Shown here one piece after another: positions 24,408 to 33,169 of a stretch of 64,000 nucleotides of DNA. The position numbers and the translations under genes are program-made. The DNA comes from an uncultured Clostridia bacterium (GTDB taxonomy: Bacteria > Bacillota > Clostridia > Christensenellales > UBA1242), in the NCBI GenBank assembly GCA_944377365.1, contig CALWEQ010000005.1:1-64000 (forward strand). Direction: 5' to 3'. The notes beneath the pieces were generated by a model. The model saw nothing but the letters and a program-made list of their open reading frames with translations. It ran no database searches and was not told where the DNA came from. Each line of letters opens with the position of its first letter. Positions within the stretch are counted from its first letter, which is position 1.

Positions 24408-25660
24408 TCTTCCACCCTTTCTATATCTGCGCCTAAAACGGACAGTTCTTTTTCTATTTGATGATATCCTCTGTCGACGTGTTTAGATCCTGAAACCGTT
24501 GTATATCCTTCTGCCACCAAACCCGCAAGTATTAAAGATGCAGTTCCTCTTAGTTCCATTCCACTCACAGAAGCTCCATAAAGTTTATCAACGCCTCGAA
24601 CAAAAGCAACCCTATCTTTTATATGTACGTCTGCTCCCATCTTAACAAGTTCTGGCACATGTTTAAACCTTGATTCAAAAACATTTTCGCAAACCATACT
24701 GCTTCCCTTACTTATGGTTTGTAAGGCAAGAATTTGAGCCTGCAAATCGGTTGGCAGACCAGGATAAACAGAGGTTTCGATTTTCCCCAAAGACAAAGGC
24801 TTTCCATCTGCTTGCACCCTAATTTTATCACCTTTAGCATAAATCTTGCAAGCAGTTTTATCTAGTTTGTCTATCAATGACGCGAGATGCTCTGCTTTTA
24901 CCCCTTTAAATGTAACATCACCGCCACACATCGCAGTTGCAATAATGTAAGTGCCCGCCACAATTCTATCTTTAATAGGGTCATAATCGCCCCCTGTCAG
25001 TCTTTCTACCCCCCTAATTATTATTTTACCCGTCCCAGCGCCAGAAACTTTTGCGCCTAGCTTTATCAAAAAGTTTTGCAAATCGACAATCTCAGGCTCA
25101 CGCGCAGGGTTTAAAATTTGAGTTTCTCCTTTAAGAAACACGCTTGCCATCATCAAACTTTCAGTTGCTCCAACACTTGGAAAATCCAAAACAATTTGAC
25201 CCGCACTCATCTGTGAGGCATCACAATAGATGTAGCCATGCCTTTCACTCACTTTAACACCGAGTTTTCTAAACCCAGCCAAATGAATATCAATAGGCCT
25301 TGCCCCTATCTCACACCCACCGGGATAAGCTACTCTTGCCTTTTTAAATCTGCCTAAAATCGGCCCAAGCATAAAAATAGAGGAGCGCACTTGTGAAGCC
25401 AATTCGCTTTCAATGTTCCAAGAAGAAATTGTTGATGGATCTACAACCAAATCAAAACCTTCTTTGTTTATGTTTGCTCCCAAACATTCTAATATTTTGC
25501 ACATGCTCTCTGTGTCTGAATAATAAGGATAATTATGTAAAACAATTTTATCATCACAAAGCACGCATGCTGCCAGTATCGGCAAATACGCATTTTTGGC
25601 AGCCGTAATGTTTAACTCACCAAAGAGTTTACGCCCGCCATGAATTAAAAACCTAGCCAT
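24404..25660 (-). CDS. murA: UDP-N-acetylglucosamine 1-carboxyvinyltransferase
   Basis: 418 residues. First committed step of peptidoglycan synthesis: transfer of enolpyruvate from PEP to UDP-GlcNAc. K22-N23 (AAKNAYLP) and the catalytic loop C116 in PGGCEIGARPIDIH are present, so the enzyme keeps the fosfomycin-sensitive Cys. AGAGGA precedes the ATG. It is translationally coupled to divIB. Confidence 0.97.
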   Translation of the reverse strand: MARFLIHGGRKLFGELNITAAKNAYLPILAACVLCDDKIVLHNYPYYSDTESMCKILECLGANINKEGFDLVVDPSTISSWNIESELASQVRSSIFMLGPILGRFKKARVAYPGGCEIGARPIDIHLAGFRKLGVKVSERHGYIYCDASQMSAGQIVLDFPSVGATESLMMASVFLKGETQILNPAREPEIVDLQNFLIKLGAKVSGAGTGKIIIRGVERLTGGDYDPIKDRIVAGTYIIATAMCGGDVTFKGVKAEHLASLIDKLDKTACKIYAKGDKIRVQADGKPLSLGKIETSVYPGLPTDLQAQILALQTISKGSSMVCENVFESRFKHVPELVKMGADVHIKDRVAFVRGVDKLYGASVSGMELRGTASLILAGLVAEGYTTVSGSKHVDRGYHQIEKELSVLGADIERVED

Positions 25661-25810
25661 CTTTTCCTCTTTTGAATTACTTTTTTACTCACAATCTATT
25701 GTATGTAAATATAAGATAGTTGGTTCTTTTAAATAAGAAATTCTGTTAAAAACAAAGGCTTTTAAATTACTAATGTCAAAGTTTGAGATTTTAAAAAATT
25801 ATGCTTTAAT

Positions 25811-26596
25811 TTATTTATTAACTGAAAATTTAGATATGCTCTCTTTAACTTTCTTTTCGGCAAATTTTAAAATTTTATCATTATTCGCCACAATAAAATA
25901 TTCAACGCCCTTCAATTTTTTGTTTACAGTCGGCAAATTGTTCTCTTGGCACATCAGCATACCTGGCATTAAATCCCACTCGCTAATTTTGTGTTTAACA
26001 ACTATATACGCACCAAACCCTTTGCGCAGTATATTTGCAAATCCCCAGCATGAACATCCCATCATACGAATATTTAAAATATTTTTATTTAACTCAGACA
26101 TAAAAAACAATATAATTTCTTTTAAATTATCATTATGAGGCAAAGACGGAATATCGATGAGCGCTTGCCTTAAATCAATGTCTTTTTGGGTAACAACTTT
26201 CTTACCATTTAGCAAAACCCCATCACCCCTTATGCACGTGTAAAGCTCATCGTAATATGGCAAATAAATCATTGAAAACTTGGTTTCACCTTCATTAAAA
26301 AAAGCTAATTGAATGCCACATTCTTTAAAACCATTAGCGTAATTATGCGTTCCATCAATAGGGTCAATTACCCACGTTCTATCTTCTAGTTTTGCATCAT
26401 TACATGTTTCTTCGCTCAAGATATTATCATTAGGAAAATGTTTTTTAATAACGCTAATAAAATATTTCTCACATTGCAAATCATTGTCTGTAAAATAATC
26501 GAAATCTGCTTTAAAATTAATATTTTTACTGCCCTTCAAAAAAATCTTTTTCCCTGCAAATTTAATTGCCTTTTTAATAATATTAAATTCTTTCAT
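25811..26596 (-). CDS. Inositol monophosphatase family protein
   Basis: 261 residues. Metal-binding motifs ILSEE (Glu), WVIDPIDGTHNYANG (Asp-Pro-Ile-Asp-Gly-Thr) and the C-terminal WDLMPGML define the IMPase/FBPase/CysQ superfamily, acting on small sugar or nucleotide phosphates; the substrate cannot be told. GGGAG lies six to ten bases before the ATG. It lies downstream of the HD-domain gene and upstream of murA, inside the stretch that replaces murG, and is rather AT-rich and Lys/Asn-rich. Confidence 0.88.
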   Translation of the reverse strand: MKEFNIIKKAIKFAGKKIFLKGSKNINFKADFDYFTDNDLQCEKYFISVIKKHFPNDNILSEETCNDAKLEDRTWVIDPIDGTHNYANGFKECGIQLAFFNEGETKFSMIYLPYYDELYTCIRGDGVLLNGKKVVTQKDIDLRQALIDIPSLPHNDNLKEIILFFMSELNKNILNIRMMGCSCWGFANILRKGFGAYIVVKHKISEWDLMPGMLMCQENNLPTVNKKLKGVEYFIVANNDKILKFAEKKVKESISKFSVNK

Positions 26597-26676
26597 AACC
26601 TACTCCCAGCATATATTAACACAAATTAAATTTTACAACAAATCTTTAAATTAAAGATATAAATCAAATCATCTCT

Positions 26677-26835
26677 TCACCATAACTCCTTCAAGCTTTT
26701 ATATCTCATTCTTTTAATTTTTTCTTCAATAAATGCTTGCTGGTATAACCCCGTTGCTGAAATTAAACCATCCAGCACGATTTACTTGCTCATAGTAAAC
26801 TCACGCACCTTTTTAATTTTATCTTGAAGATTTAT
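26677..26835 (-). pseudogene. Short degenerate coding remnant
   Basis: On the minus strand one frame reads INLQDKIKKVREFTMSK, a stop, then IVLDGLISATGLYQQAFIEE and IKRMRYKSLKELW before a final stop at 26677. The composition is protein-like on both sides of the internal stop, so this looks like the decayed end of a gene. I do not recognise the family. No other gene is seen in 26597-26840. Confidence 0.35.
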
Positions 26836-26840
26836 TCATA

Positions 26841-27410
26841 TTATTTTGTAACATAATTGTATAAAAATTTAATAAGATCAATCATTGCCTCATCATAGAG
26901 TTCTTTACTTTCATTTAAACATAAAATTTTATTTTTAAGATTTGGCAGTAACTTCATTATCTCATTTAATTTATAATCGTTTTTTAAACAATTTTTCCAT
27001 CTATTTATTCCTAAAAAAGCAAGTTTGTCTGCATCTTTTAAAATTTTTCCTTCAATACTTTTGGGTTTCATATTCCATTTATGAAATCTTATAGCATTGT
27101 TACATTTTTTTACAAAATTTTTGTCATATTTCTCTTCTTTTAATACTTTTTCTAAAAGTTGTGAACTAAGAAGTTCATGCCCTTTATCTTGATGCAATCT
27201 TCCAACATCATGCCAAAATATTGAAATGACTAAACAATCTAAATCAGCTCCATAGTTGTTTTTGTCTATTATTTTTTGTGCAAAATCAAGTACATCAAGC
27301 GTGTGGCCATAACAATGCTCAGGATCAGTTATTTTTTTTAATTGTGATATCGCCACTTTAATTACTTTTATATGTTTATTTTTAATATTTAAAAAATTAA
27401 TGTTTCTCAT
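26841..27410 (-). CDS. HD-domain phosphohydrolase
   Basis: About 190 residues from the ATG at 27410. It carries the metal-binding HD signature: H in CYGHTLDVL, the HD pair in ISIFWHDVGRLH, H in KGHELLS and a later Asp in KDADKLAFLG. The family hydrolyses nucleotides or phosphoesters; substrate unknown. A longer frame could start at a TTG at 27446, but the -10 box TATAAT lies inside that extension and only seven bases before the ATG, which argues for a leaderless start at 27410. It is Lys/Asn/Ile-rich, more AT-biased than the cell-wall genes around it. Confidence 0.8.
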   Translation of the reverse strand: MRNINFLNIKNKHIKVIKVAISQLKKITDPEHCYGHTLDVLDFAQKIIDKNNYGADLDCLVISIFWHDVGRLHQDKGHELLSSQLLEKVLKEEKYDKNFVKKCNNAIRFHKWNMKPKSIEGKILKDADKLAFLGINRWKNCLKNDYKLNEIMKLLPNLKNKILCLNESKELYDEAMIDLIKFLYNYVTK

Positions 27411-27417
27411 AATTTTA

Positions 27418-27446
27418 ATTATATCTTTATAATCAATAAAAATCAA
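27418..27446 (-). promoter_or_regulatory. Promoter of the HD-domain gene, leaderless type
   Basis: Minus strand: TTGATT (27441-27446), 17-base spacer, TATAAT (27418-27423), seven bases, ATG. No ribosome site. Confidence 0.55.
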
Positions 27447-27462
27447 GTTTTTTTTGTTTTAA

Positions 27463-27587
27463 TTCTTACTCTGCCTTAAAACATTCAAGCACACCCCAAT
27501 CCCTGCCATAAACATCATGACCGATGTCCCACCACTTGAAATGAATGGAAGTATCAACCCTGTTAAATAAATTGAGCCTGTCACAAC
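27463..27587 (-). pseudogene. Relic of the ftsW 3' end
   Basis: In frame it encodes VVTGSIYLTGLILPFISSGG followed by TSVMMFMAGIGVCLNV and LRQSKN, about 80-85% identical to the last 40 codons of the intact ftsW at 28381, but with no start and no upstream ftsW. It lies on the far side of the HAD gene, so the HAD gene is flanked by two copies of the ftsW tail. Confidence 0.85.
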
Positions 27588-27630
27588 AAGTTGTTACACT
27601 ATAAATTAGCAAAATTTCTTTAAGTTAATT

Positions 27631-28275
27631 TCAAATTTTTATTAAATAATCTGAATTTTTAATCTTATCCTCATTCATTTTTGTTTCAATTCCTATTGTT
27701 TTCATTCCTAACTCATGAGCTACATCAATGGTCGATGCCGAGTCCTCAAATATTACAATATCACAAAAGTCAACATCCTTAATATATTTTGAAAAATTTT
27801 CAAGAAAATATTTTTTCGATATTTTCATTTCAGGCAAGCAAAATATTCTTTGAAATTTATTAAGAATTTTTTTAGATTTTAAAACATCTTCTAATATCAT
27901 TTTGCACTGATTGGATAATATATAAAATTTTTTTTGCTTGTTCTTCAATTTTTCAATCTCAAAAAAATAATCAAAAATCTCAACTTTATTATCTAGCAAC
28001 AAATCTCGGGCCACAATTTGCTTTTTTAGTACAACATCATTTATATCAAAATCCACACCATTCTCTTCCTTAAACAAATTATAAATCTCCTCGTCGTTTT
28101 TCCCTAAATACTTTTGAAAACTAATGTTATCTAAACGAACTTCTCTCTTCAAAATTGAAGACATAATCATGTTATGAGCATTAATATGATAAGGCTCCGA
28201 ATCTATCAAAGTCCCGTCAAAATCAAATATAAAACATTTGCAATTTTTTAATATTTCCAACATTTGTTTATCCAT
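27631..28275 (-). CDS. HAD-superfamily phosphatase (beta-phosphoglucomutase-like)
   Basis: 214 residues from the ATG at 28275, preceded by GGTGAG. Motif I is FIFDFDGTLIDSE (nucleophile Asp about residue 17-18), a helical cap follows, then motif II LSNQ and motif IV VIFEDSASTIDVAHELG. It probably removes phosphate from a small metabolite; the substrate is unknown. It is inserted between ftsW and a relic of the ftsW end, with AT-rich, Lys/Asn-rich codon content unlike its neighbours. Confidence 0.85.
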   Translation of the reverse strand: MDKQMLEILKNCKCFIFDFDGTLIDSEPYHINAHNMIMSSILKREVRLDNISFQKYLGKNDEEIYNLFKEENGVDFDINDVVLKKQIVARDLLLDNKVEIFDYFFEIEKLKNKQKKFYILSNQCKMILEDVLKSKKILNKFQRIFCLPEMKISKKYFLENFSKYIKDVDFCDIVIFEDSASTIDVAHELGMKTIGIETKMNEDKIKNSDYLIKI

Positions 28276-28380
28276 AAATCTCACCAGTCCGAATCAATAA
28301 TATCCATGGTTTTTTTAGTATATCACAGTAATAAAAAAAAGCATACAATTTGAAAACAATTTGTGTACATTTACTTTTTA

Positions 28381-29481
28381 TTAAATATTATTCTTATTAC
28401 TCTGCCAAAGCACATTCAAGCACACCCCAACACCTGCCATAAACATCATAACCGATGTTCCACCACTTGAAATAAATGGTAGTGGCAACCCCGTTGGCGG
28501 GATTGAGCCTGTTACGACTGCAATGTTTAAAAGTGTTTGAATGGCAATAACAAAGCCTACACCTGCCGCCAAAAGCGCCCCAAAACGATCAGGTGCATTT
28601 AGCGCTATTTTAATTAATAAAATTATCAAAGCTAAAAACACTAATATTAAAGTGATGCAACCAATTAACCCTAATTCTTCACCAATAATCGAAAAAATAA
28701 AGTCGGATTCTGCAAAAGGTAAAAACAAGTATTTTTGTCTAGAATTAAAAAGCCCAACCCCAAACCAACCACCAGAGCCAAGTCCATACAAAGATTGAAT
28801 AAGCTGAAATCCTTCACCTTGTGGCGACGCCCAAGGATTGATAAAAGCGAAAAGTCTTTTTAATCTGTATGGTTCTGTTGCAATCAAGATCGGAACCAAT
28901 GCACCTGCTGGAATAGAAAACATAATGGTATGTTTTTTGCTTATGCCCCCAATAATCAGCAAAAACAATGTGGTAAATGCCAAACACATAGTAACCGACA
29001 TGCTCGGTTCTAACATAACAAGCGCACAAAAAACAAGCGCAACAAAGACCACCGGCAAAAGCCCTTTTAACGTTTTAATTTTGTCGTGATTTTCTGATAG
29101 ATAGGCACTTGCAAAGATTATTAATGCAAACTTAGCAATTTCTGAAGGCTGAATAGATATGCCAAAAATTGAAACCCACCTTTTAGCCCCGTAATTTTCG
29201 ACGCCAATACCAGGAATAAAAACTAAAACCAAAAGAATGACTGTGATTAAAACCAGCCACCATTTAAATTTTTTAAGTTTGTGATAATCAAAAAAAGATA
29301 GAGCGATCATTAAGGCGAAGCCTAAAACCACACCAAAGATTTGCTTATACAAGAAAAACGCGTCGTTGCCGTAATGGTAATTTGCTGAATAACAACTTGC
29401 AGAGTAAACCATTATGCAACCGAAAATGCTCAATCCTAAAACAATAAAAACAACAAGGAAATAATTGCTTTTAGTTTTCAT
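28381..29481 (-). CDS. ftsW: SEDS peptidoglycan polymerase FtsW
   Basis: 366 residues, about ten membrane helices. SEDS motifs include VENYGAKRWVSIFGISIQPSEIAKF and the C-terminal GSIPPTGLPLPFISSGGTS. It polymerises septal glycan from lipid II together with a class B PBP (none in this window). Its start overlaps the end of murD by 11 bases. Its last 40 codons are also present as a relic at 27463. The usual next gene, murG, is absent. Confidence 0.95.
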   Translation of the reverse strand: MKTKSNYFLVVFIVLGLSIFGCIMVYSASCYSANYHYGNDAFFLYKQIFGVVLGFALMIALSFFDYHKLKKFKWWLVLITVILLVLVFIPGIGVENYGAKRWVSIFGISIQPSEIAKFALIIFASAYLSENHDKIKTLKGLLPVVFVALVFCALVMLEPSMSVTMCLAFTTLFLLIIGGISKKHTIMFSIPAGALVPILIATEPYRLKRLFAFINPWASPQGEGFQLIQSLYGLGSGGWFGVGLFNSRQKYLFLPFAESDFIFSIIGEELGLIGCITLILVFLALIILLIKIALNAPDRFGALLAAGVGFVIAIQTLLNIAVVTGSIPPTGLPLPFISSGGTSVMMFMAGVGVCLNVLWQSNKNNI

Positions 29482-30763
29482 TCACTAGCTCCGTAAATAT
29501 CTGTCCACGAACGGCATATGATGAAAACTCATCAAAACTTGCACACCCTGGTGACAAAAGCACAACATCGCCGTTTTTCGCCTCCTCCTTTGCACACAAA
29601 ACGGCTTCTTGCATAGTTGTAAAATTTTCGGCGCAATAATTAAATTTTGAAGCAACGTTAAAGATTTCTTCTCCTGCTTCACCAAAACAATAGCATTTTT
29701 TTATTGTAGGATTTTGAGAAAAAAGCTTTTCAAAATTTAGGCCTTTATTTTGTCCCCCTAAAAGCAATAACAAATTTTTTGCATTTAAACTTTCTATCGC
29801 CATTTGCACGCATGCAATGTTTGTCGCTTTTGAGTCATCGACAAATATTACTCCATTCTTTTGACCAACATAGCTCAACCTGTGAGGCGCTGGCATAAAA
29901 CTTGCAATCGCCTCTGCTATAATTTTAGGTTTGATTTTAAATTGCGAAGCCATTGCTACCGTTGCCATAACGTTTTGATAGTTCTTTATGCCCAAAAGTG
30001 GCACTTGACTTAAAGATATAACTCTTGTTTTGCCGAGATAAATACTTCCATTTTTGATATAAACACCTTTTTTTAATGGATTTAATGAAAAAAAACAAAG
30101 TTTTTTAGGTAATTTTAGTTTCATGACGTATTCGTCATCTAAATTTACAACACCAACCTGTGAAGATTTGTAATTTTGAAAAATCTTATTTTTTACTTTT
30201 AGGTATTCTTCAAACGAACCATGCCTGTCTATATGATCCTCTTGCAAATTTAATACGCAAGCAAGCTCTGGCGAGAAAGCCTTTGATGTTTCCAACTGAA
30301 AATTAGAAACTTCGCAAACAATAAAACTTTTTTTTGTCGTTTTTCTTGCAATGGCGCTTATTGGCAAGCCTATATTTCCACAAACAAAAGTCTCTTTACC
30401 TGCTCTTTCAAAAATTTTACCAAGCAAACTTGTGGCCGTCGTTTTACCATTCGTGCCTGTTATAGCCAAAATGTGTCCTTTGCAAAATTGACTACCTAAA
30501 TCGAGTTCACTTATAACAGGGATTTTCTTTGCAAGAAAGTTAGACAAAATGCTATTGCCTCTAACCATTACGCCTGGGCTTACAACCACTAAATCATAAT
30601 TATTTAAAAGAGGTTGGTCGTCAAAGCAAAACAAACCCCTATCTCTTTTTTCGTCATCATAAATGCTCACACATGCACCTAAGCTGTGAAGAAGCTTGCC
30701 TGCAGCCTGACCACTTCTGCCCAGACCATAGACAAGCACCCTTTTGCCTTTAAAATTTTTCAT
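29471..30763 (-). CDS. murD: UDP-N-acetylmuramoyl-L-alanine:D-glutamate ligase
   Basis: 430 residues from the ATG at 30763, chosen because AAAGAGG precedes it and MKNFKGKRVLVYGLGRSG matches the family N-terminus; the frame is open further upstream but that part overlaps mraY. The ATP loop is AITGTNGKTTATSL. It adds D-Glu to UDP-MurNAc-L-Ala in the cytoplasm. It lies between mraY and ftsW. Confidence 0.96.
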   Translation of the reverse strand: MKNFKGKRVLVYGLGRSGQAAGKLLHSLGACVSIYDDEKRDRGLFCFDDQPLLNNYDLVVVSPGVMVRGNSILSNFLAKKIPVISELDLGSQFCKGHILAITGTNGKTTATSLLGKIFERAGKETFVCGNIGLPISAIARKTTKKSFIVCEVSNFQLETSKAFSPELACVLNLQEDHIDRHGSFEEYLKVKNKIFQNYKSSQVGVVNLDDEYVMKLKLPKKLCFFSLNPLKKGVYIKNGSIYLGKTRVISLSQVPLLGIKNYQNVMATVAMASQFKIKPKIIAEAIASFMPAPHRLSYVGQKNGVIFVDDSKATNIACVQMAIESLNAKNLLLLLGGQNKGLNFEKLFSQNPTIKKCYCFGEAGEEIFNVASKFNYCAENFTTMQEAVLCAKEEAKNGDVVLLSPGCASFDEFSSYAVRGQIFTELVNEN

Positions 30764-30776
30764 AAAAACCTCTTTG

Positions 30777-31733
30777 TTAGAAGTATAACTCCATAAAAAG
30801 ACAGCTTGCGCAAACAAGGCTTGTCACAATTATATATATTGTAACAATTCGGTTTTCATGCACTCCTTTTTTTTCAAAATGATGATGAAGAGGTGCCATT
30901 AAAAAGACTCTTTTTTTAGTTTTTTTATAGTAAACAACCTGTATGATGTCGCTTAAAGCAGAGAGGACAAACATTATTCCCATAAGTGGCAAATAAAGGG
31001 CTTTCCCGGAAAAGAGCGCCAAACATGAAATAAATCCACCAAGCGCCAACGACCCTGTGTCGCCCATAAAAATTTTTGCGGGATATGTGTTGAACGCAAG
31101 AAAAGCTAAAATTCCCCCACAAACAGCAAAAGACGAAAGTGCCAAATTGTCAAACCCACTTATTGCCAAAATAGCACCAAAAAACAACAAATAAATTAAA
31201 CTAACCCCTCCTGCTAGTCCGTCAAGACCATCTGTCAAGTTTACGCTGTTTACTGTCGCTAAAAAAACAAAAATTGCAAAAGGGATAATTCCCCAGCCTA
31301 GATTTATGCTTAGTCCAAAAAAGTCTAAGCTTGTCCCAACTCGATAATATATCAAAAAGGCAATCATAATTGCAATAGTAAATTGACCTATGAGTTTTTG
31401 ATAAGGTTTTAAGCCTTCGTTTTGGTGAAAATGGATTTTAATAAAATCATCTAAAAAACCAAGCAAACCAAATGCGACCATGACTAGCAAGCTTGTCCAT
31501 GCAAAAAAGCTGTCCTGCCATAGAACGACTGAGCAACTTGCCAAACTTGCAAATATGAAAATGATACCACCCATAGTCGGAGTTCCAGATTTTGACGAAT
31601 GACTTTCAACATAATGCAAAACAGTTTGTCCCAACTTGTGCTTGCGACAAACGGATATCACAAATGGAGCTATCAAAAGCCCCACTAAAGTAGCACAAAC
31701 GAAAACAATTAATATTTTTAAGCTTAAATTCAC
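30777..31733 (-). CDS. mraY: Phospho-MurNAc-pentapeptide transferase
   Basis: 318 residues, ten membrane helices. Active-site motifs LGFLDDFIK, NLTDGLDGLAGG and APLHHHFEKKG are intact. It makes lipid I from undecaprenyl phosphate and UDP-MurNAc-pentapeptide. It overlaps murE by four bases. Confidence 0.97.
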   Translation of the reverse strand: MNLSLKILIVFVCATLVGLLIAPFVISVCRKHKLGQTVLHYVESHSSKSGTPTMGGIIFIFASLASCSVVLWQDSFFAWTSLLVMVAFGLLGFLDDFIKIHFHQNEGLKPYQKLIGQFTIAIMIAFLIYYRVGTSLDFFGLSINLGWGIIPFAIFVFLATVNSVNLTDGLDGLAGGVSLIYLLFFGAILAISGFDNLALSSFAVCGGILAFLAFNTYPAKIFMGDTGSLALGGFISCLALFSGKALYLPLMGIMFVLSALSDIIQVVYYKKTKKRVFLMAPLHHHFEKKGVHENRIVTIYIIVTSLVCASCLFMELYF

Positions 31734-33133
31734 TTTTCACCTTTCCCTTTTTGAAGCAATCTTTCCACAACCTCAAAATCATCATATGGCACTTTTGTTC
31801 CAGCTATGTCTTGATATTTTTCTCCACCTTTGCCCGCAATAATCACAGCATCATCTTTTTTTGCTAATGAAAGGGCTACTTTTATAGCCTTTTCACGATT
31901 TGGCTCAACGTAAATTTTGCACTTTTTGTTCACCTTTTTAAGAATATCTTTAATGATTAAATTTGGATCCTCAAATCTCGGATTATCGCTTGTCAAAACC
32001 ACTTGATCGCTTAAAGTTGTTGCAATTTTGCCCATAACTGATCGCTTTTTTTTATCACGATTGCCACCACAACCAAAAACTGTAATCACATCACCTTTCG
32101 CGAGTGGCTTGACGTTTTGTATAAGATTTTTTAATCCATCTGGTGTATGGGCAAAATCTATTACAATTTTTTTATTAAAAGTATTTTTAACATTAAAGCG
32201 ACCCTCAACTGCATTCATGCTTGAAAGACCTTTAATTATATGATGTGCATCAATATCTTCACATATGCACACGCAAACACTTGCCAAGGCATTTAGAATG
32301 TTGTAAGAACCACTTAATTTGATTTTGCTTTGAAAAGAAAATTTTGGTGTATGACAAAAAAACACATTTTTGTCAAAACTTGAACTTAAAACTTTTGCAT
32401 ACACTTCATTATCAGAATTGAATCCATAAAACATTGTAGGCAGAGCGACTTTTCTAGTAAATTCATTTCTTTTTATGCAATCGCCACACACAACGGCGCG
32501 CTCAGTTTGACTAAAAATTTTATACTTTGCTTTTTTATATTTTTTCATACTTTTAAAAAAGTCAAGATGATCTTGCGTTATGTTGGTTAAAACTGCAACA
32601 TCAAATTTTACTCCAGCAAGTTTTTCAAGAGCCAAAGCATGCGCAGAAACTTCCATAACTACATACTCTGCTCCTTTTGCATAAAAAAGAGCAAAAAGTT
32701 TGTGTAAAACATTTGGATCAGGAGTTGTTAAACCGTCAGTTTCAAATCTTTCGCCTTCAAAAAACGCTCCCAAAGTCCCAATGACAGCCACCTTCTTTTT
32801 CGCACTTTTTAAAATGTTAGCAATAAAATTAGTGGTTGTAGTCTTCCCGTTTGTCCCAGTAACACCTATTATTTTCATATGATCACATGCGCACCCGTTC
32901 TTTTCTTTTTCTATTAGCGCCCAAGTTTTTCGCGCATTTTTGACGACCACGCAACAATCCATCCCATAACTCTTTTCTGCTAAAATCAATTTTGCGCCTC
33001 TTTTAAGAGCTTGACGGATTTTCTTTTTCCCGTTCTGTTTTTTCAATAAAACAAAAACATCACCACGGCAAACCTTCTCACAATCAACACAGATATTCAT
33101 ATTTTTGAACTTTGCAAAATCAAAACCTTTCAT
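31730..33133 (-). CDS. murE: UDP-MurNAc-dipeptide:meso-diaminopimelate ligase
   Basis: 467 residues. The ATP loop is VTGTNGKTTTTNF. DNPR at 383-386 is the signature that selects meso-diaminopimelate rather than lysine, so the peptidoglycan of this organism is predicted to be A2pm-type. GGGG precedes the ATG. It follows ddl by 36 bases and is coupled to mraY. Confidence 0.96.
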   Translation of the reverse strand: MKGFDFAKFKNMNICVDCEKVCRGDVFVLLKKQNGKKKIRQALKRGAKLILAEKSYGMDCCVVVKNARKTWALIEKEKNGCACDHMKIIGVTGTNGKTTTTNFIANILKSAKKKVAVIGTLGAFFEGERFETDGLTTPDPNVLHKLFALFYAKGAEYVVMEVSAHALALEKLAGVKFDVAVLTNITQDHLDFFKSMKKYKKAKYKIFSQTERAVVCGDCIKRNEFTRKVALPTMFYGFNSDNEVYAKVLSSSFDKNVFFCHTPKFSFQSKIKLSGSYNILNALASVCVCICEDIDAHHIIKGLSSMNAVEGRFNVKNTFNKKIVIDFAHTPDGLKNLIQNVKPLAKGDVITVFGCGGNRDKKKRSVMGKIATTLSDQVVLTSDNPRFEDPNLIIKDILKKVNKKCKIYVEPNREKAIKVALSLAKKDDAVIIAGKGGEKYQDIAGTKVPYDDFEVVERLLQKGKGEK

Positions 33134-33169
33134 TAATAACCCCTAAACGTTTTTAAAACTAATTTTTAT

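Noticed and set aside
26735-26780. A second ftsW tail fragment, because of an AACCCCGTTG match
   Set aside because: Similarity to the ftsW tail is limited to about ten bases and the open frame there encodes an unrelated peptide.
27410-27446. TTG start giving a 201-residue HD protein
   Set aside because: The extension overlaps a good -35/-10 promoter and has no ribosome site; the ATG at 27410 is preferred.
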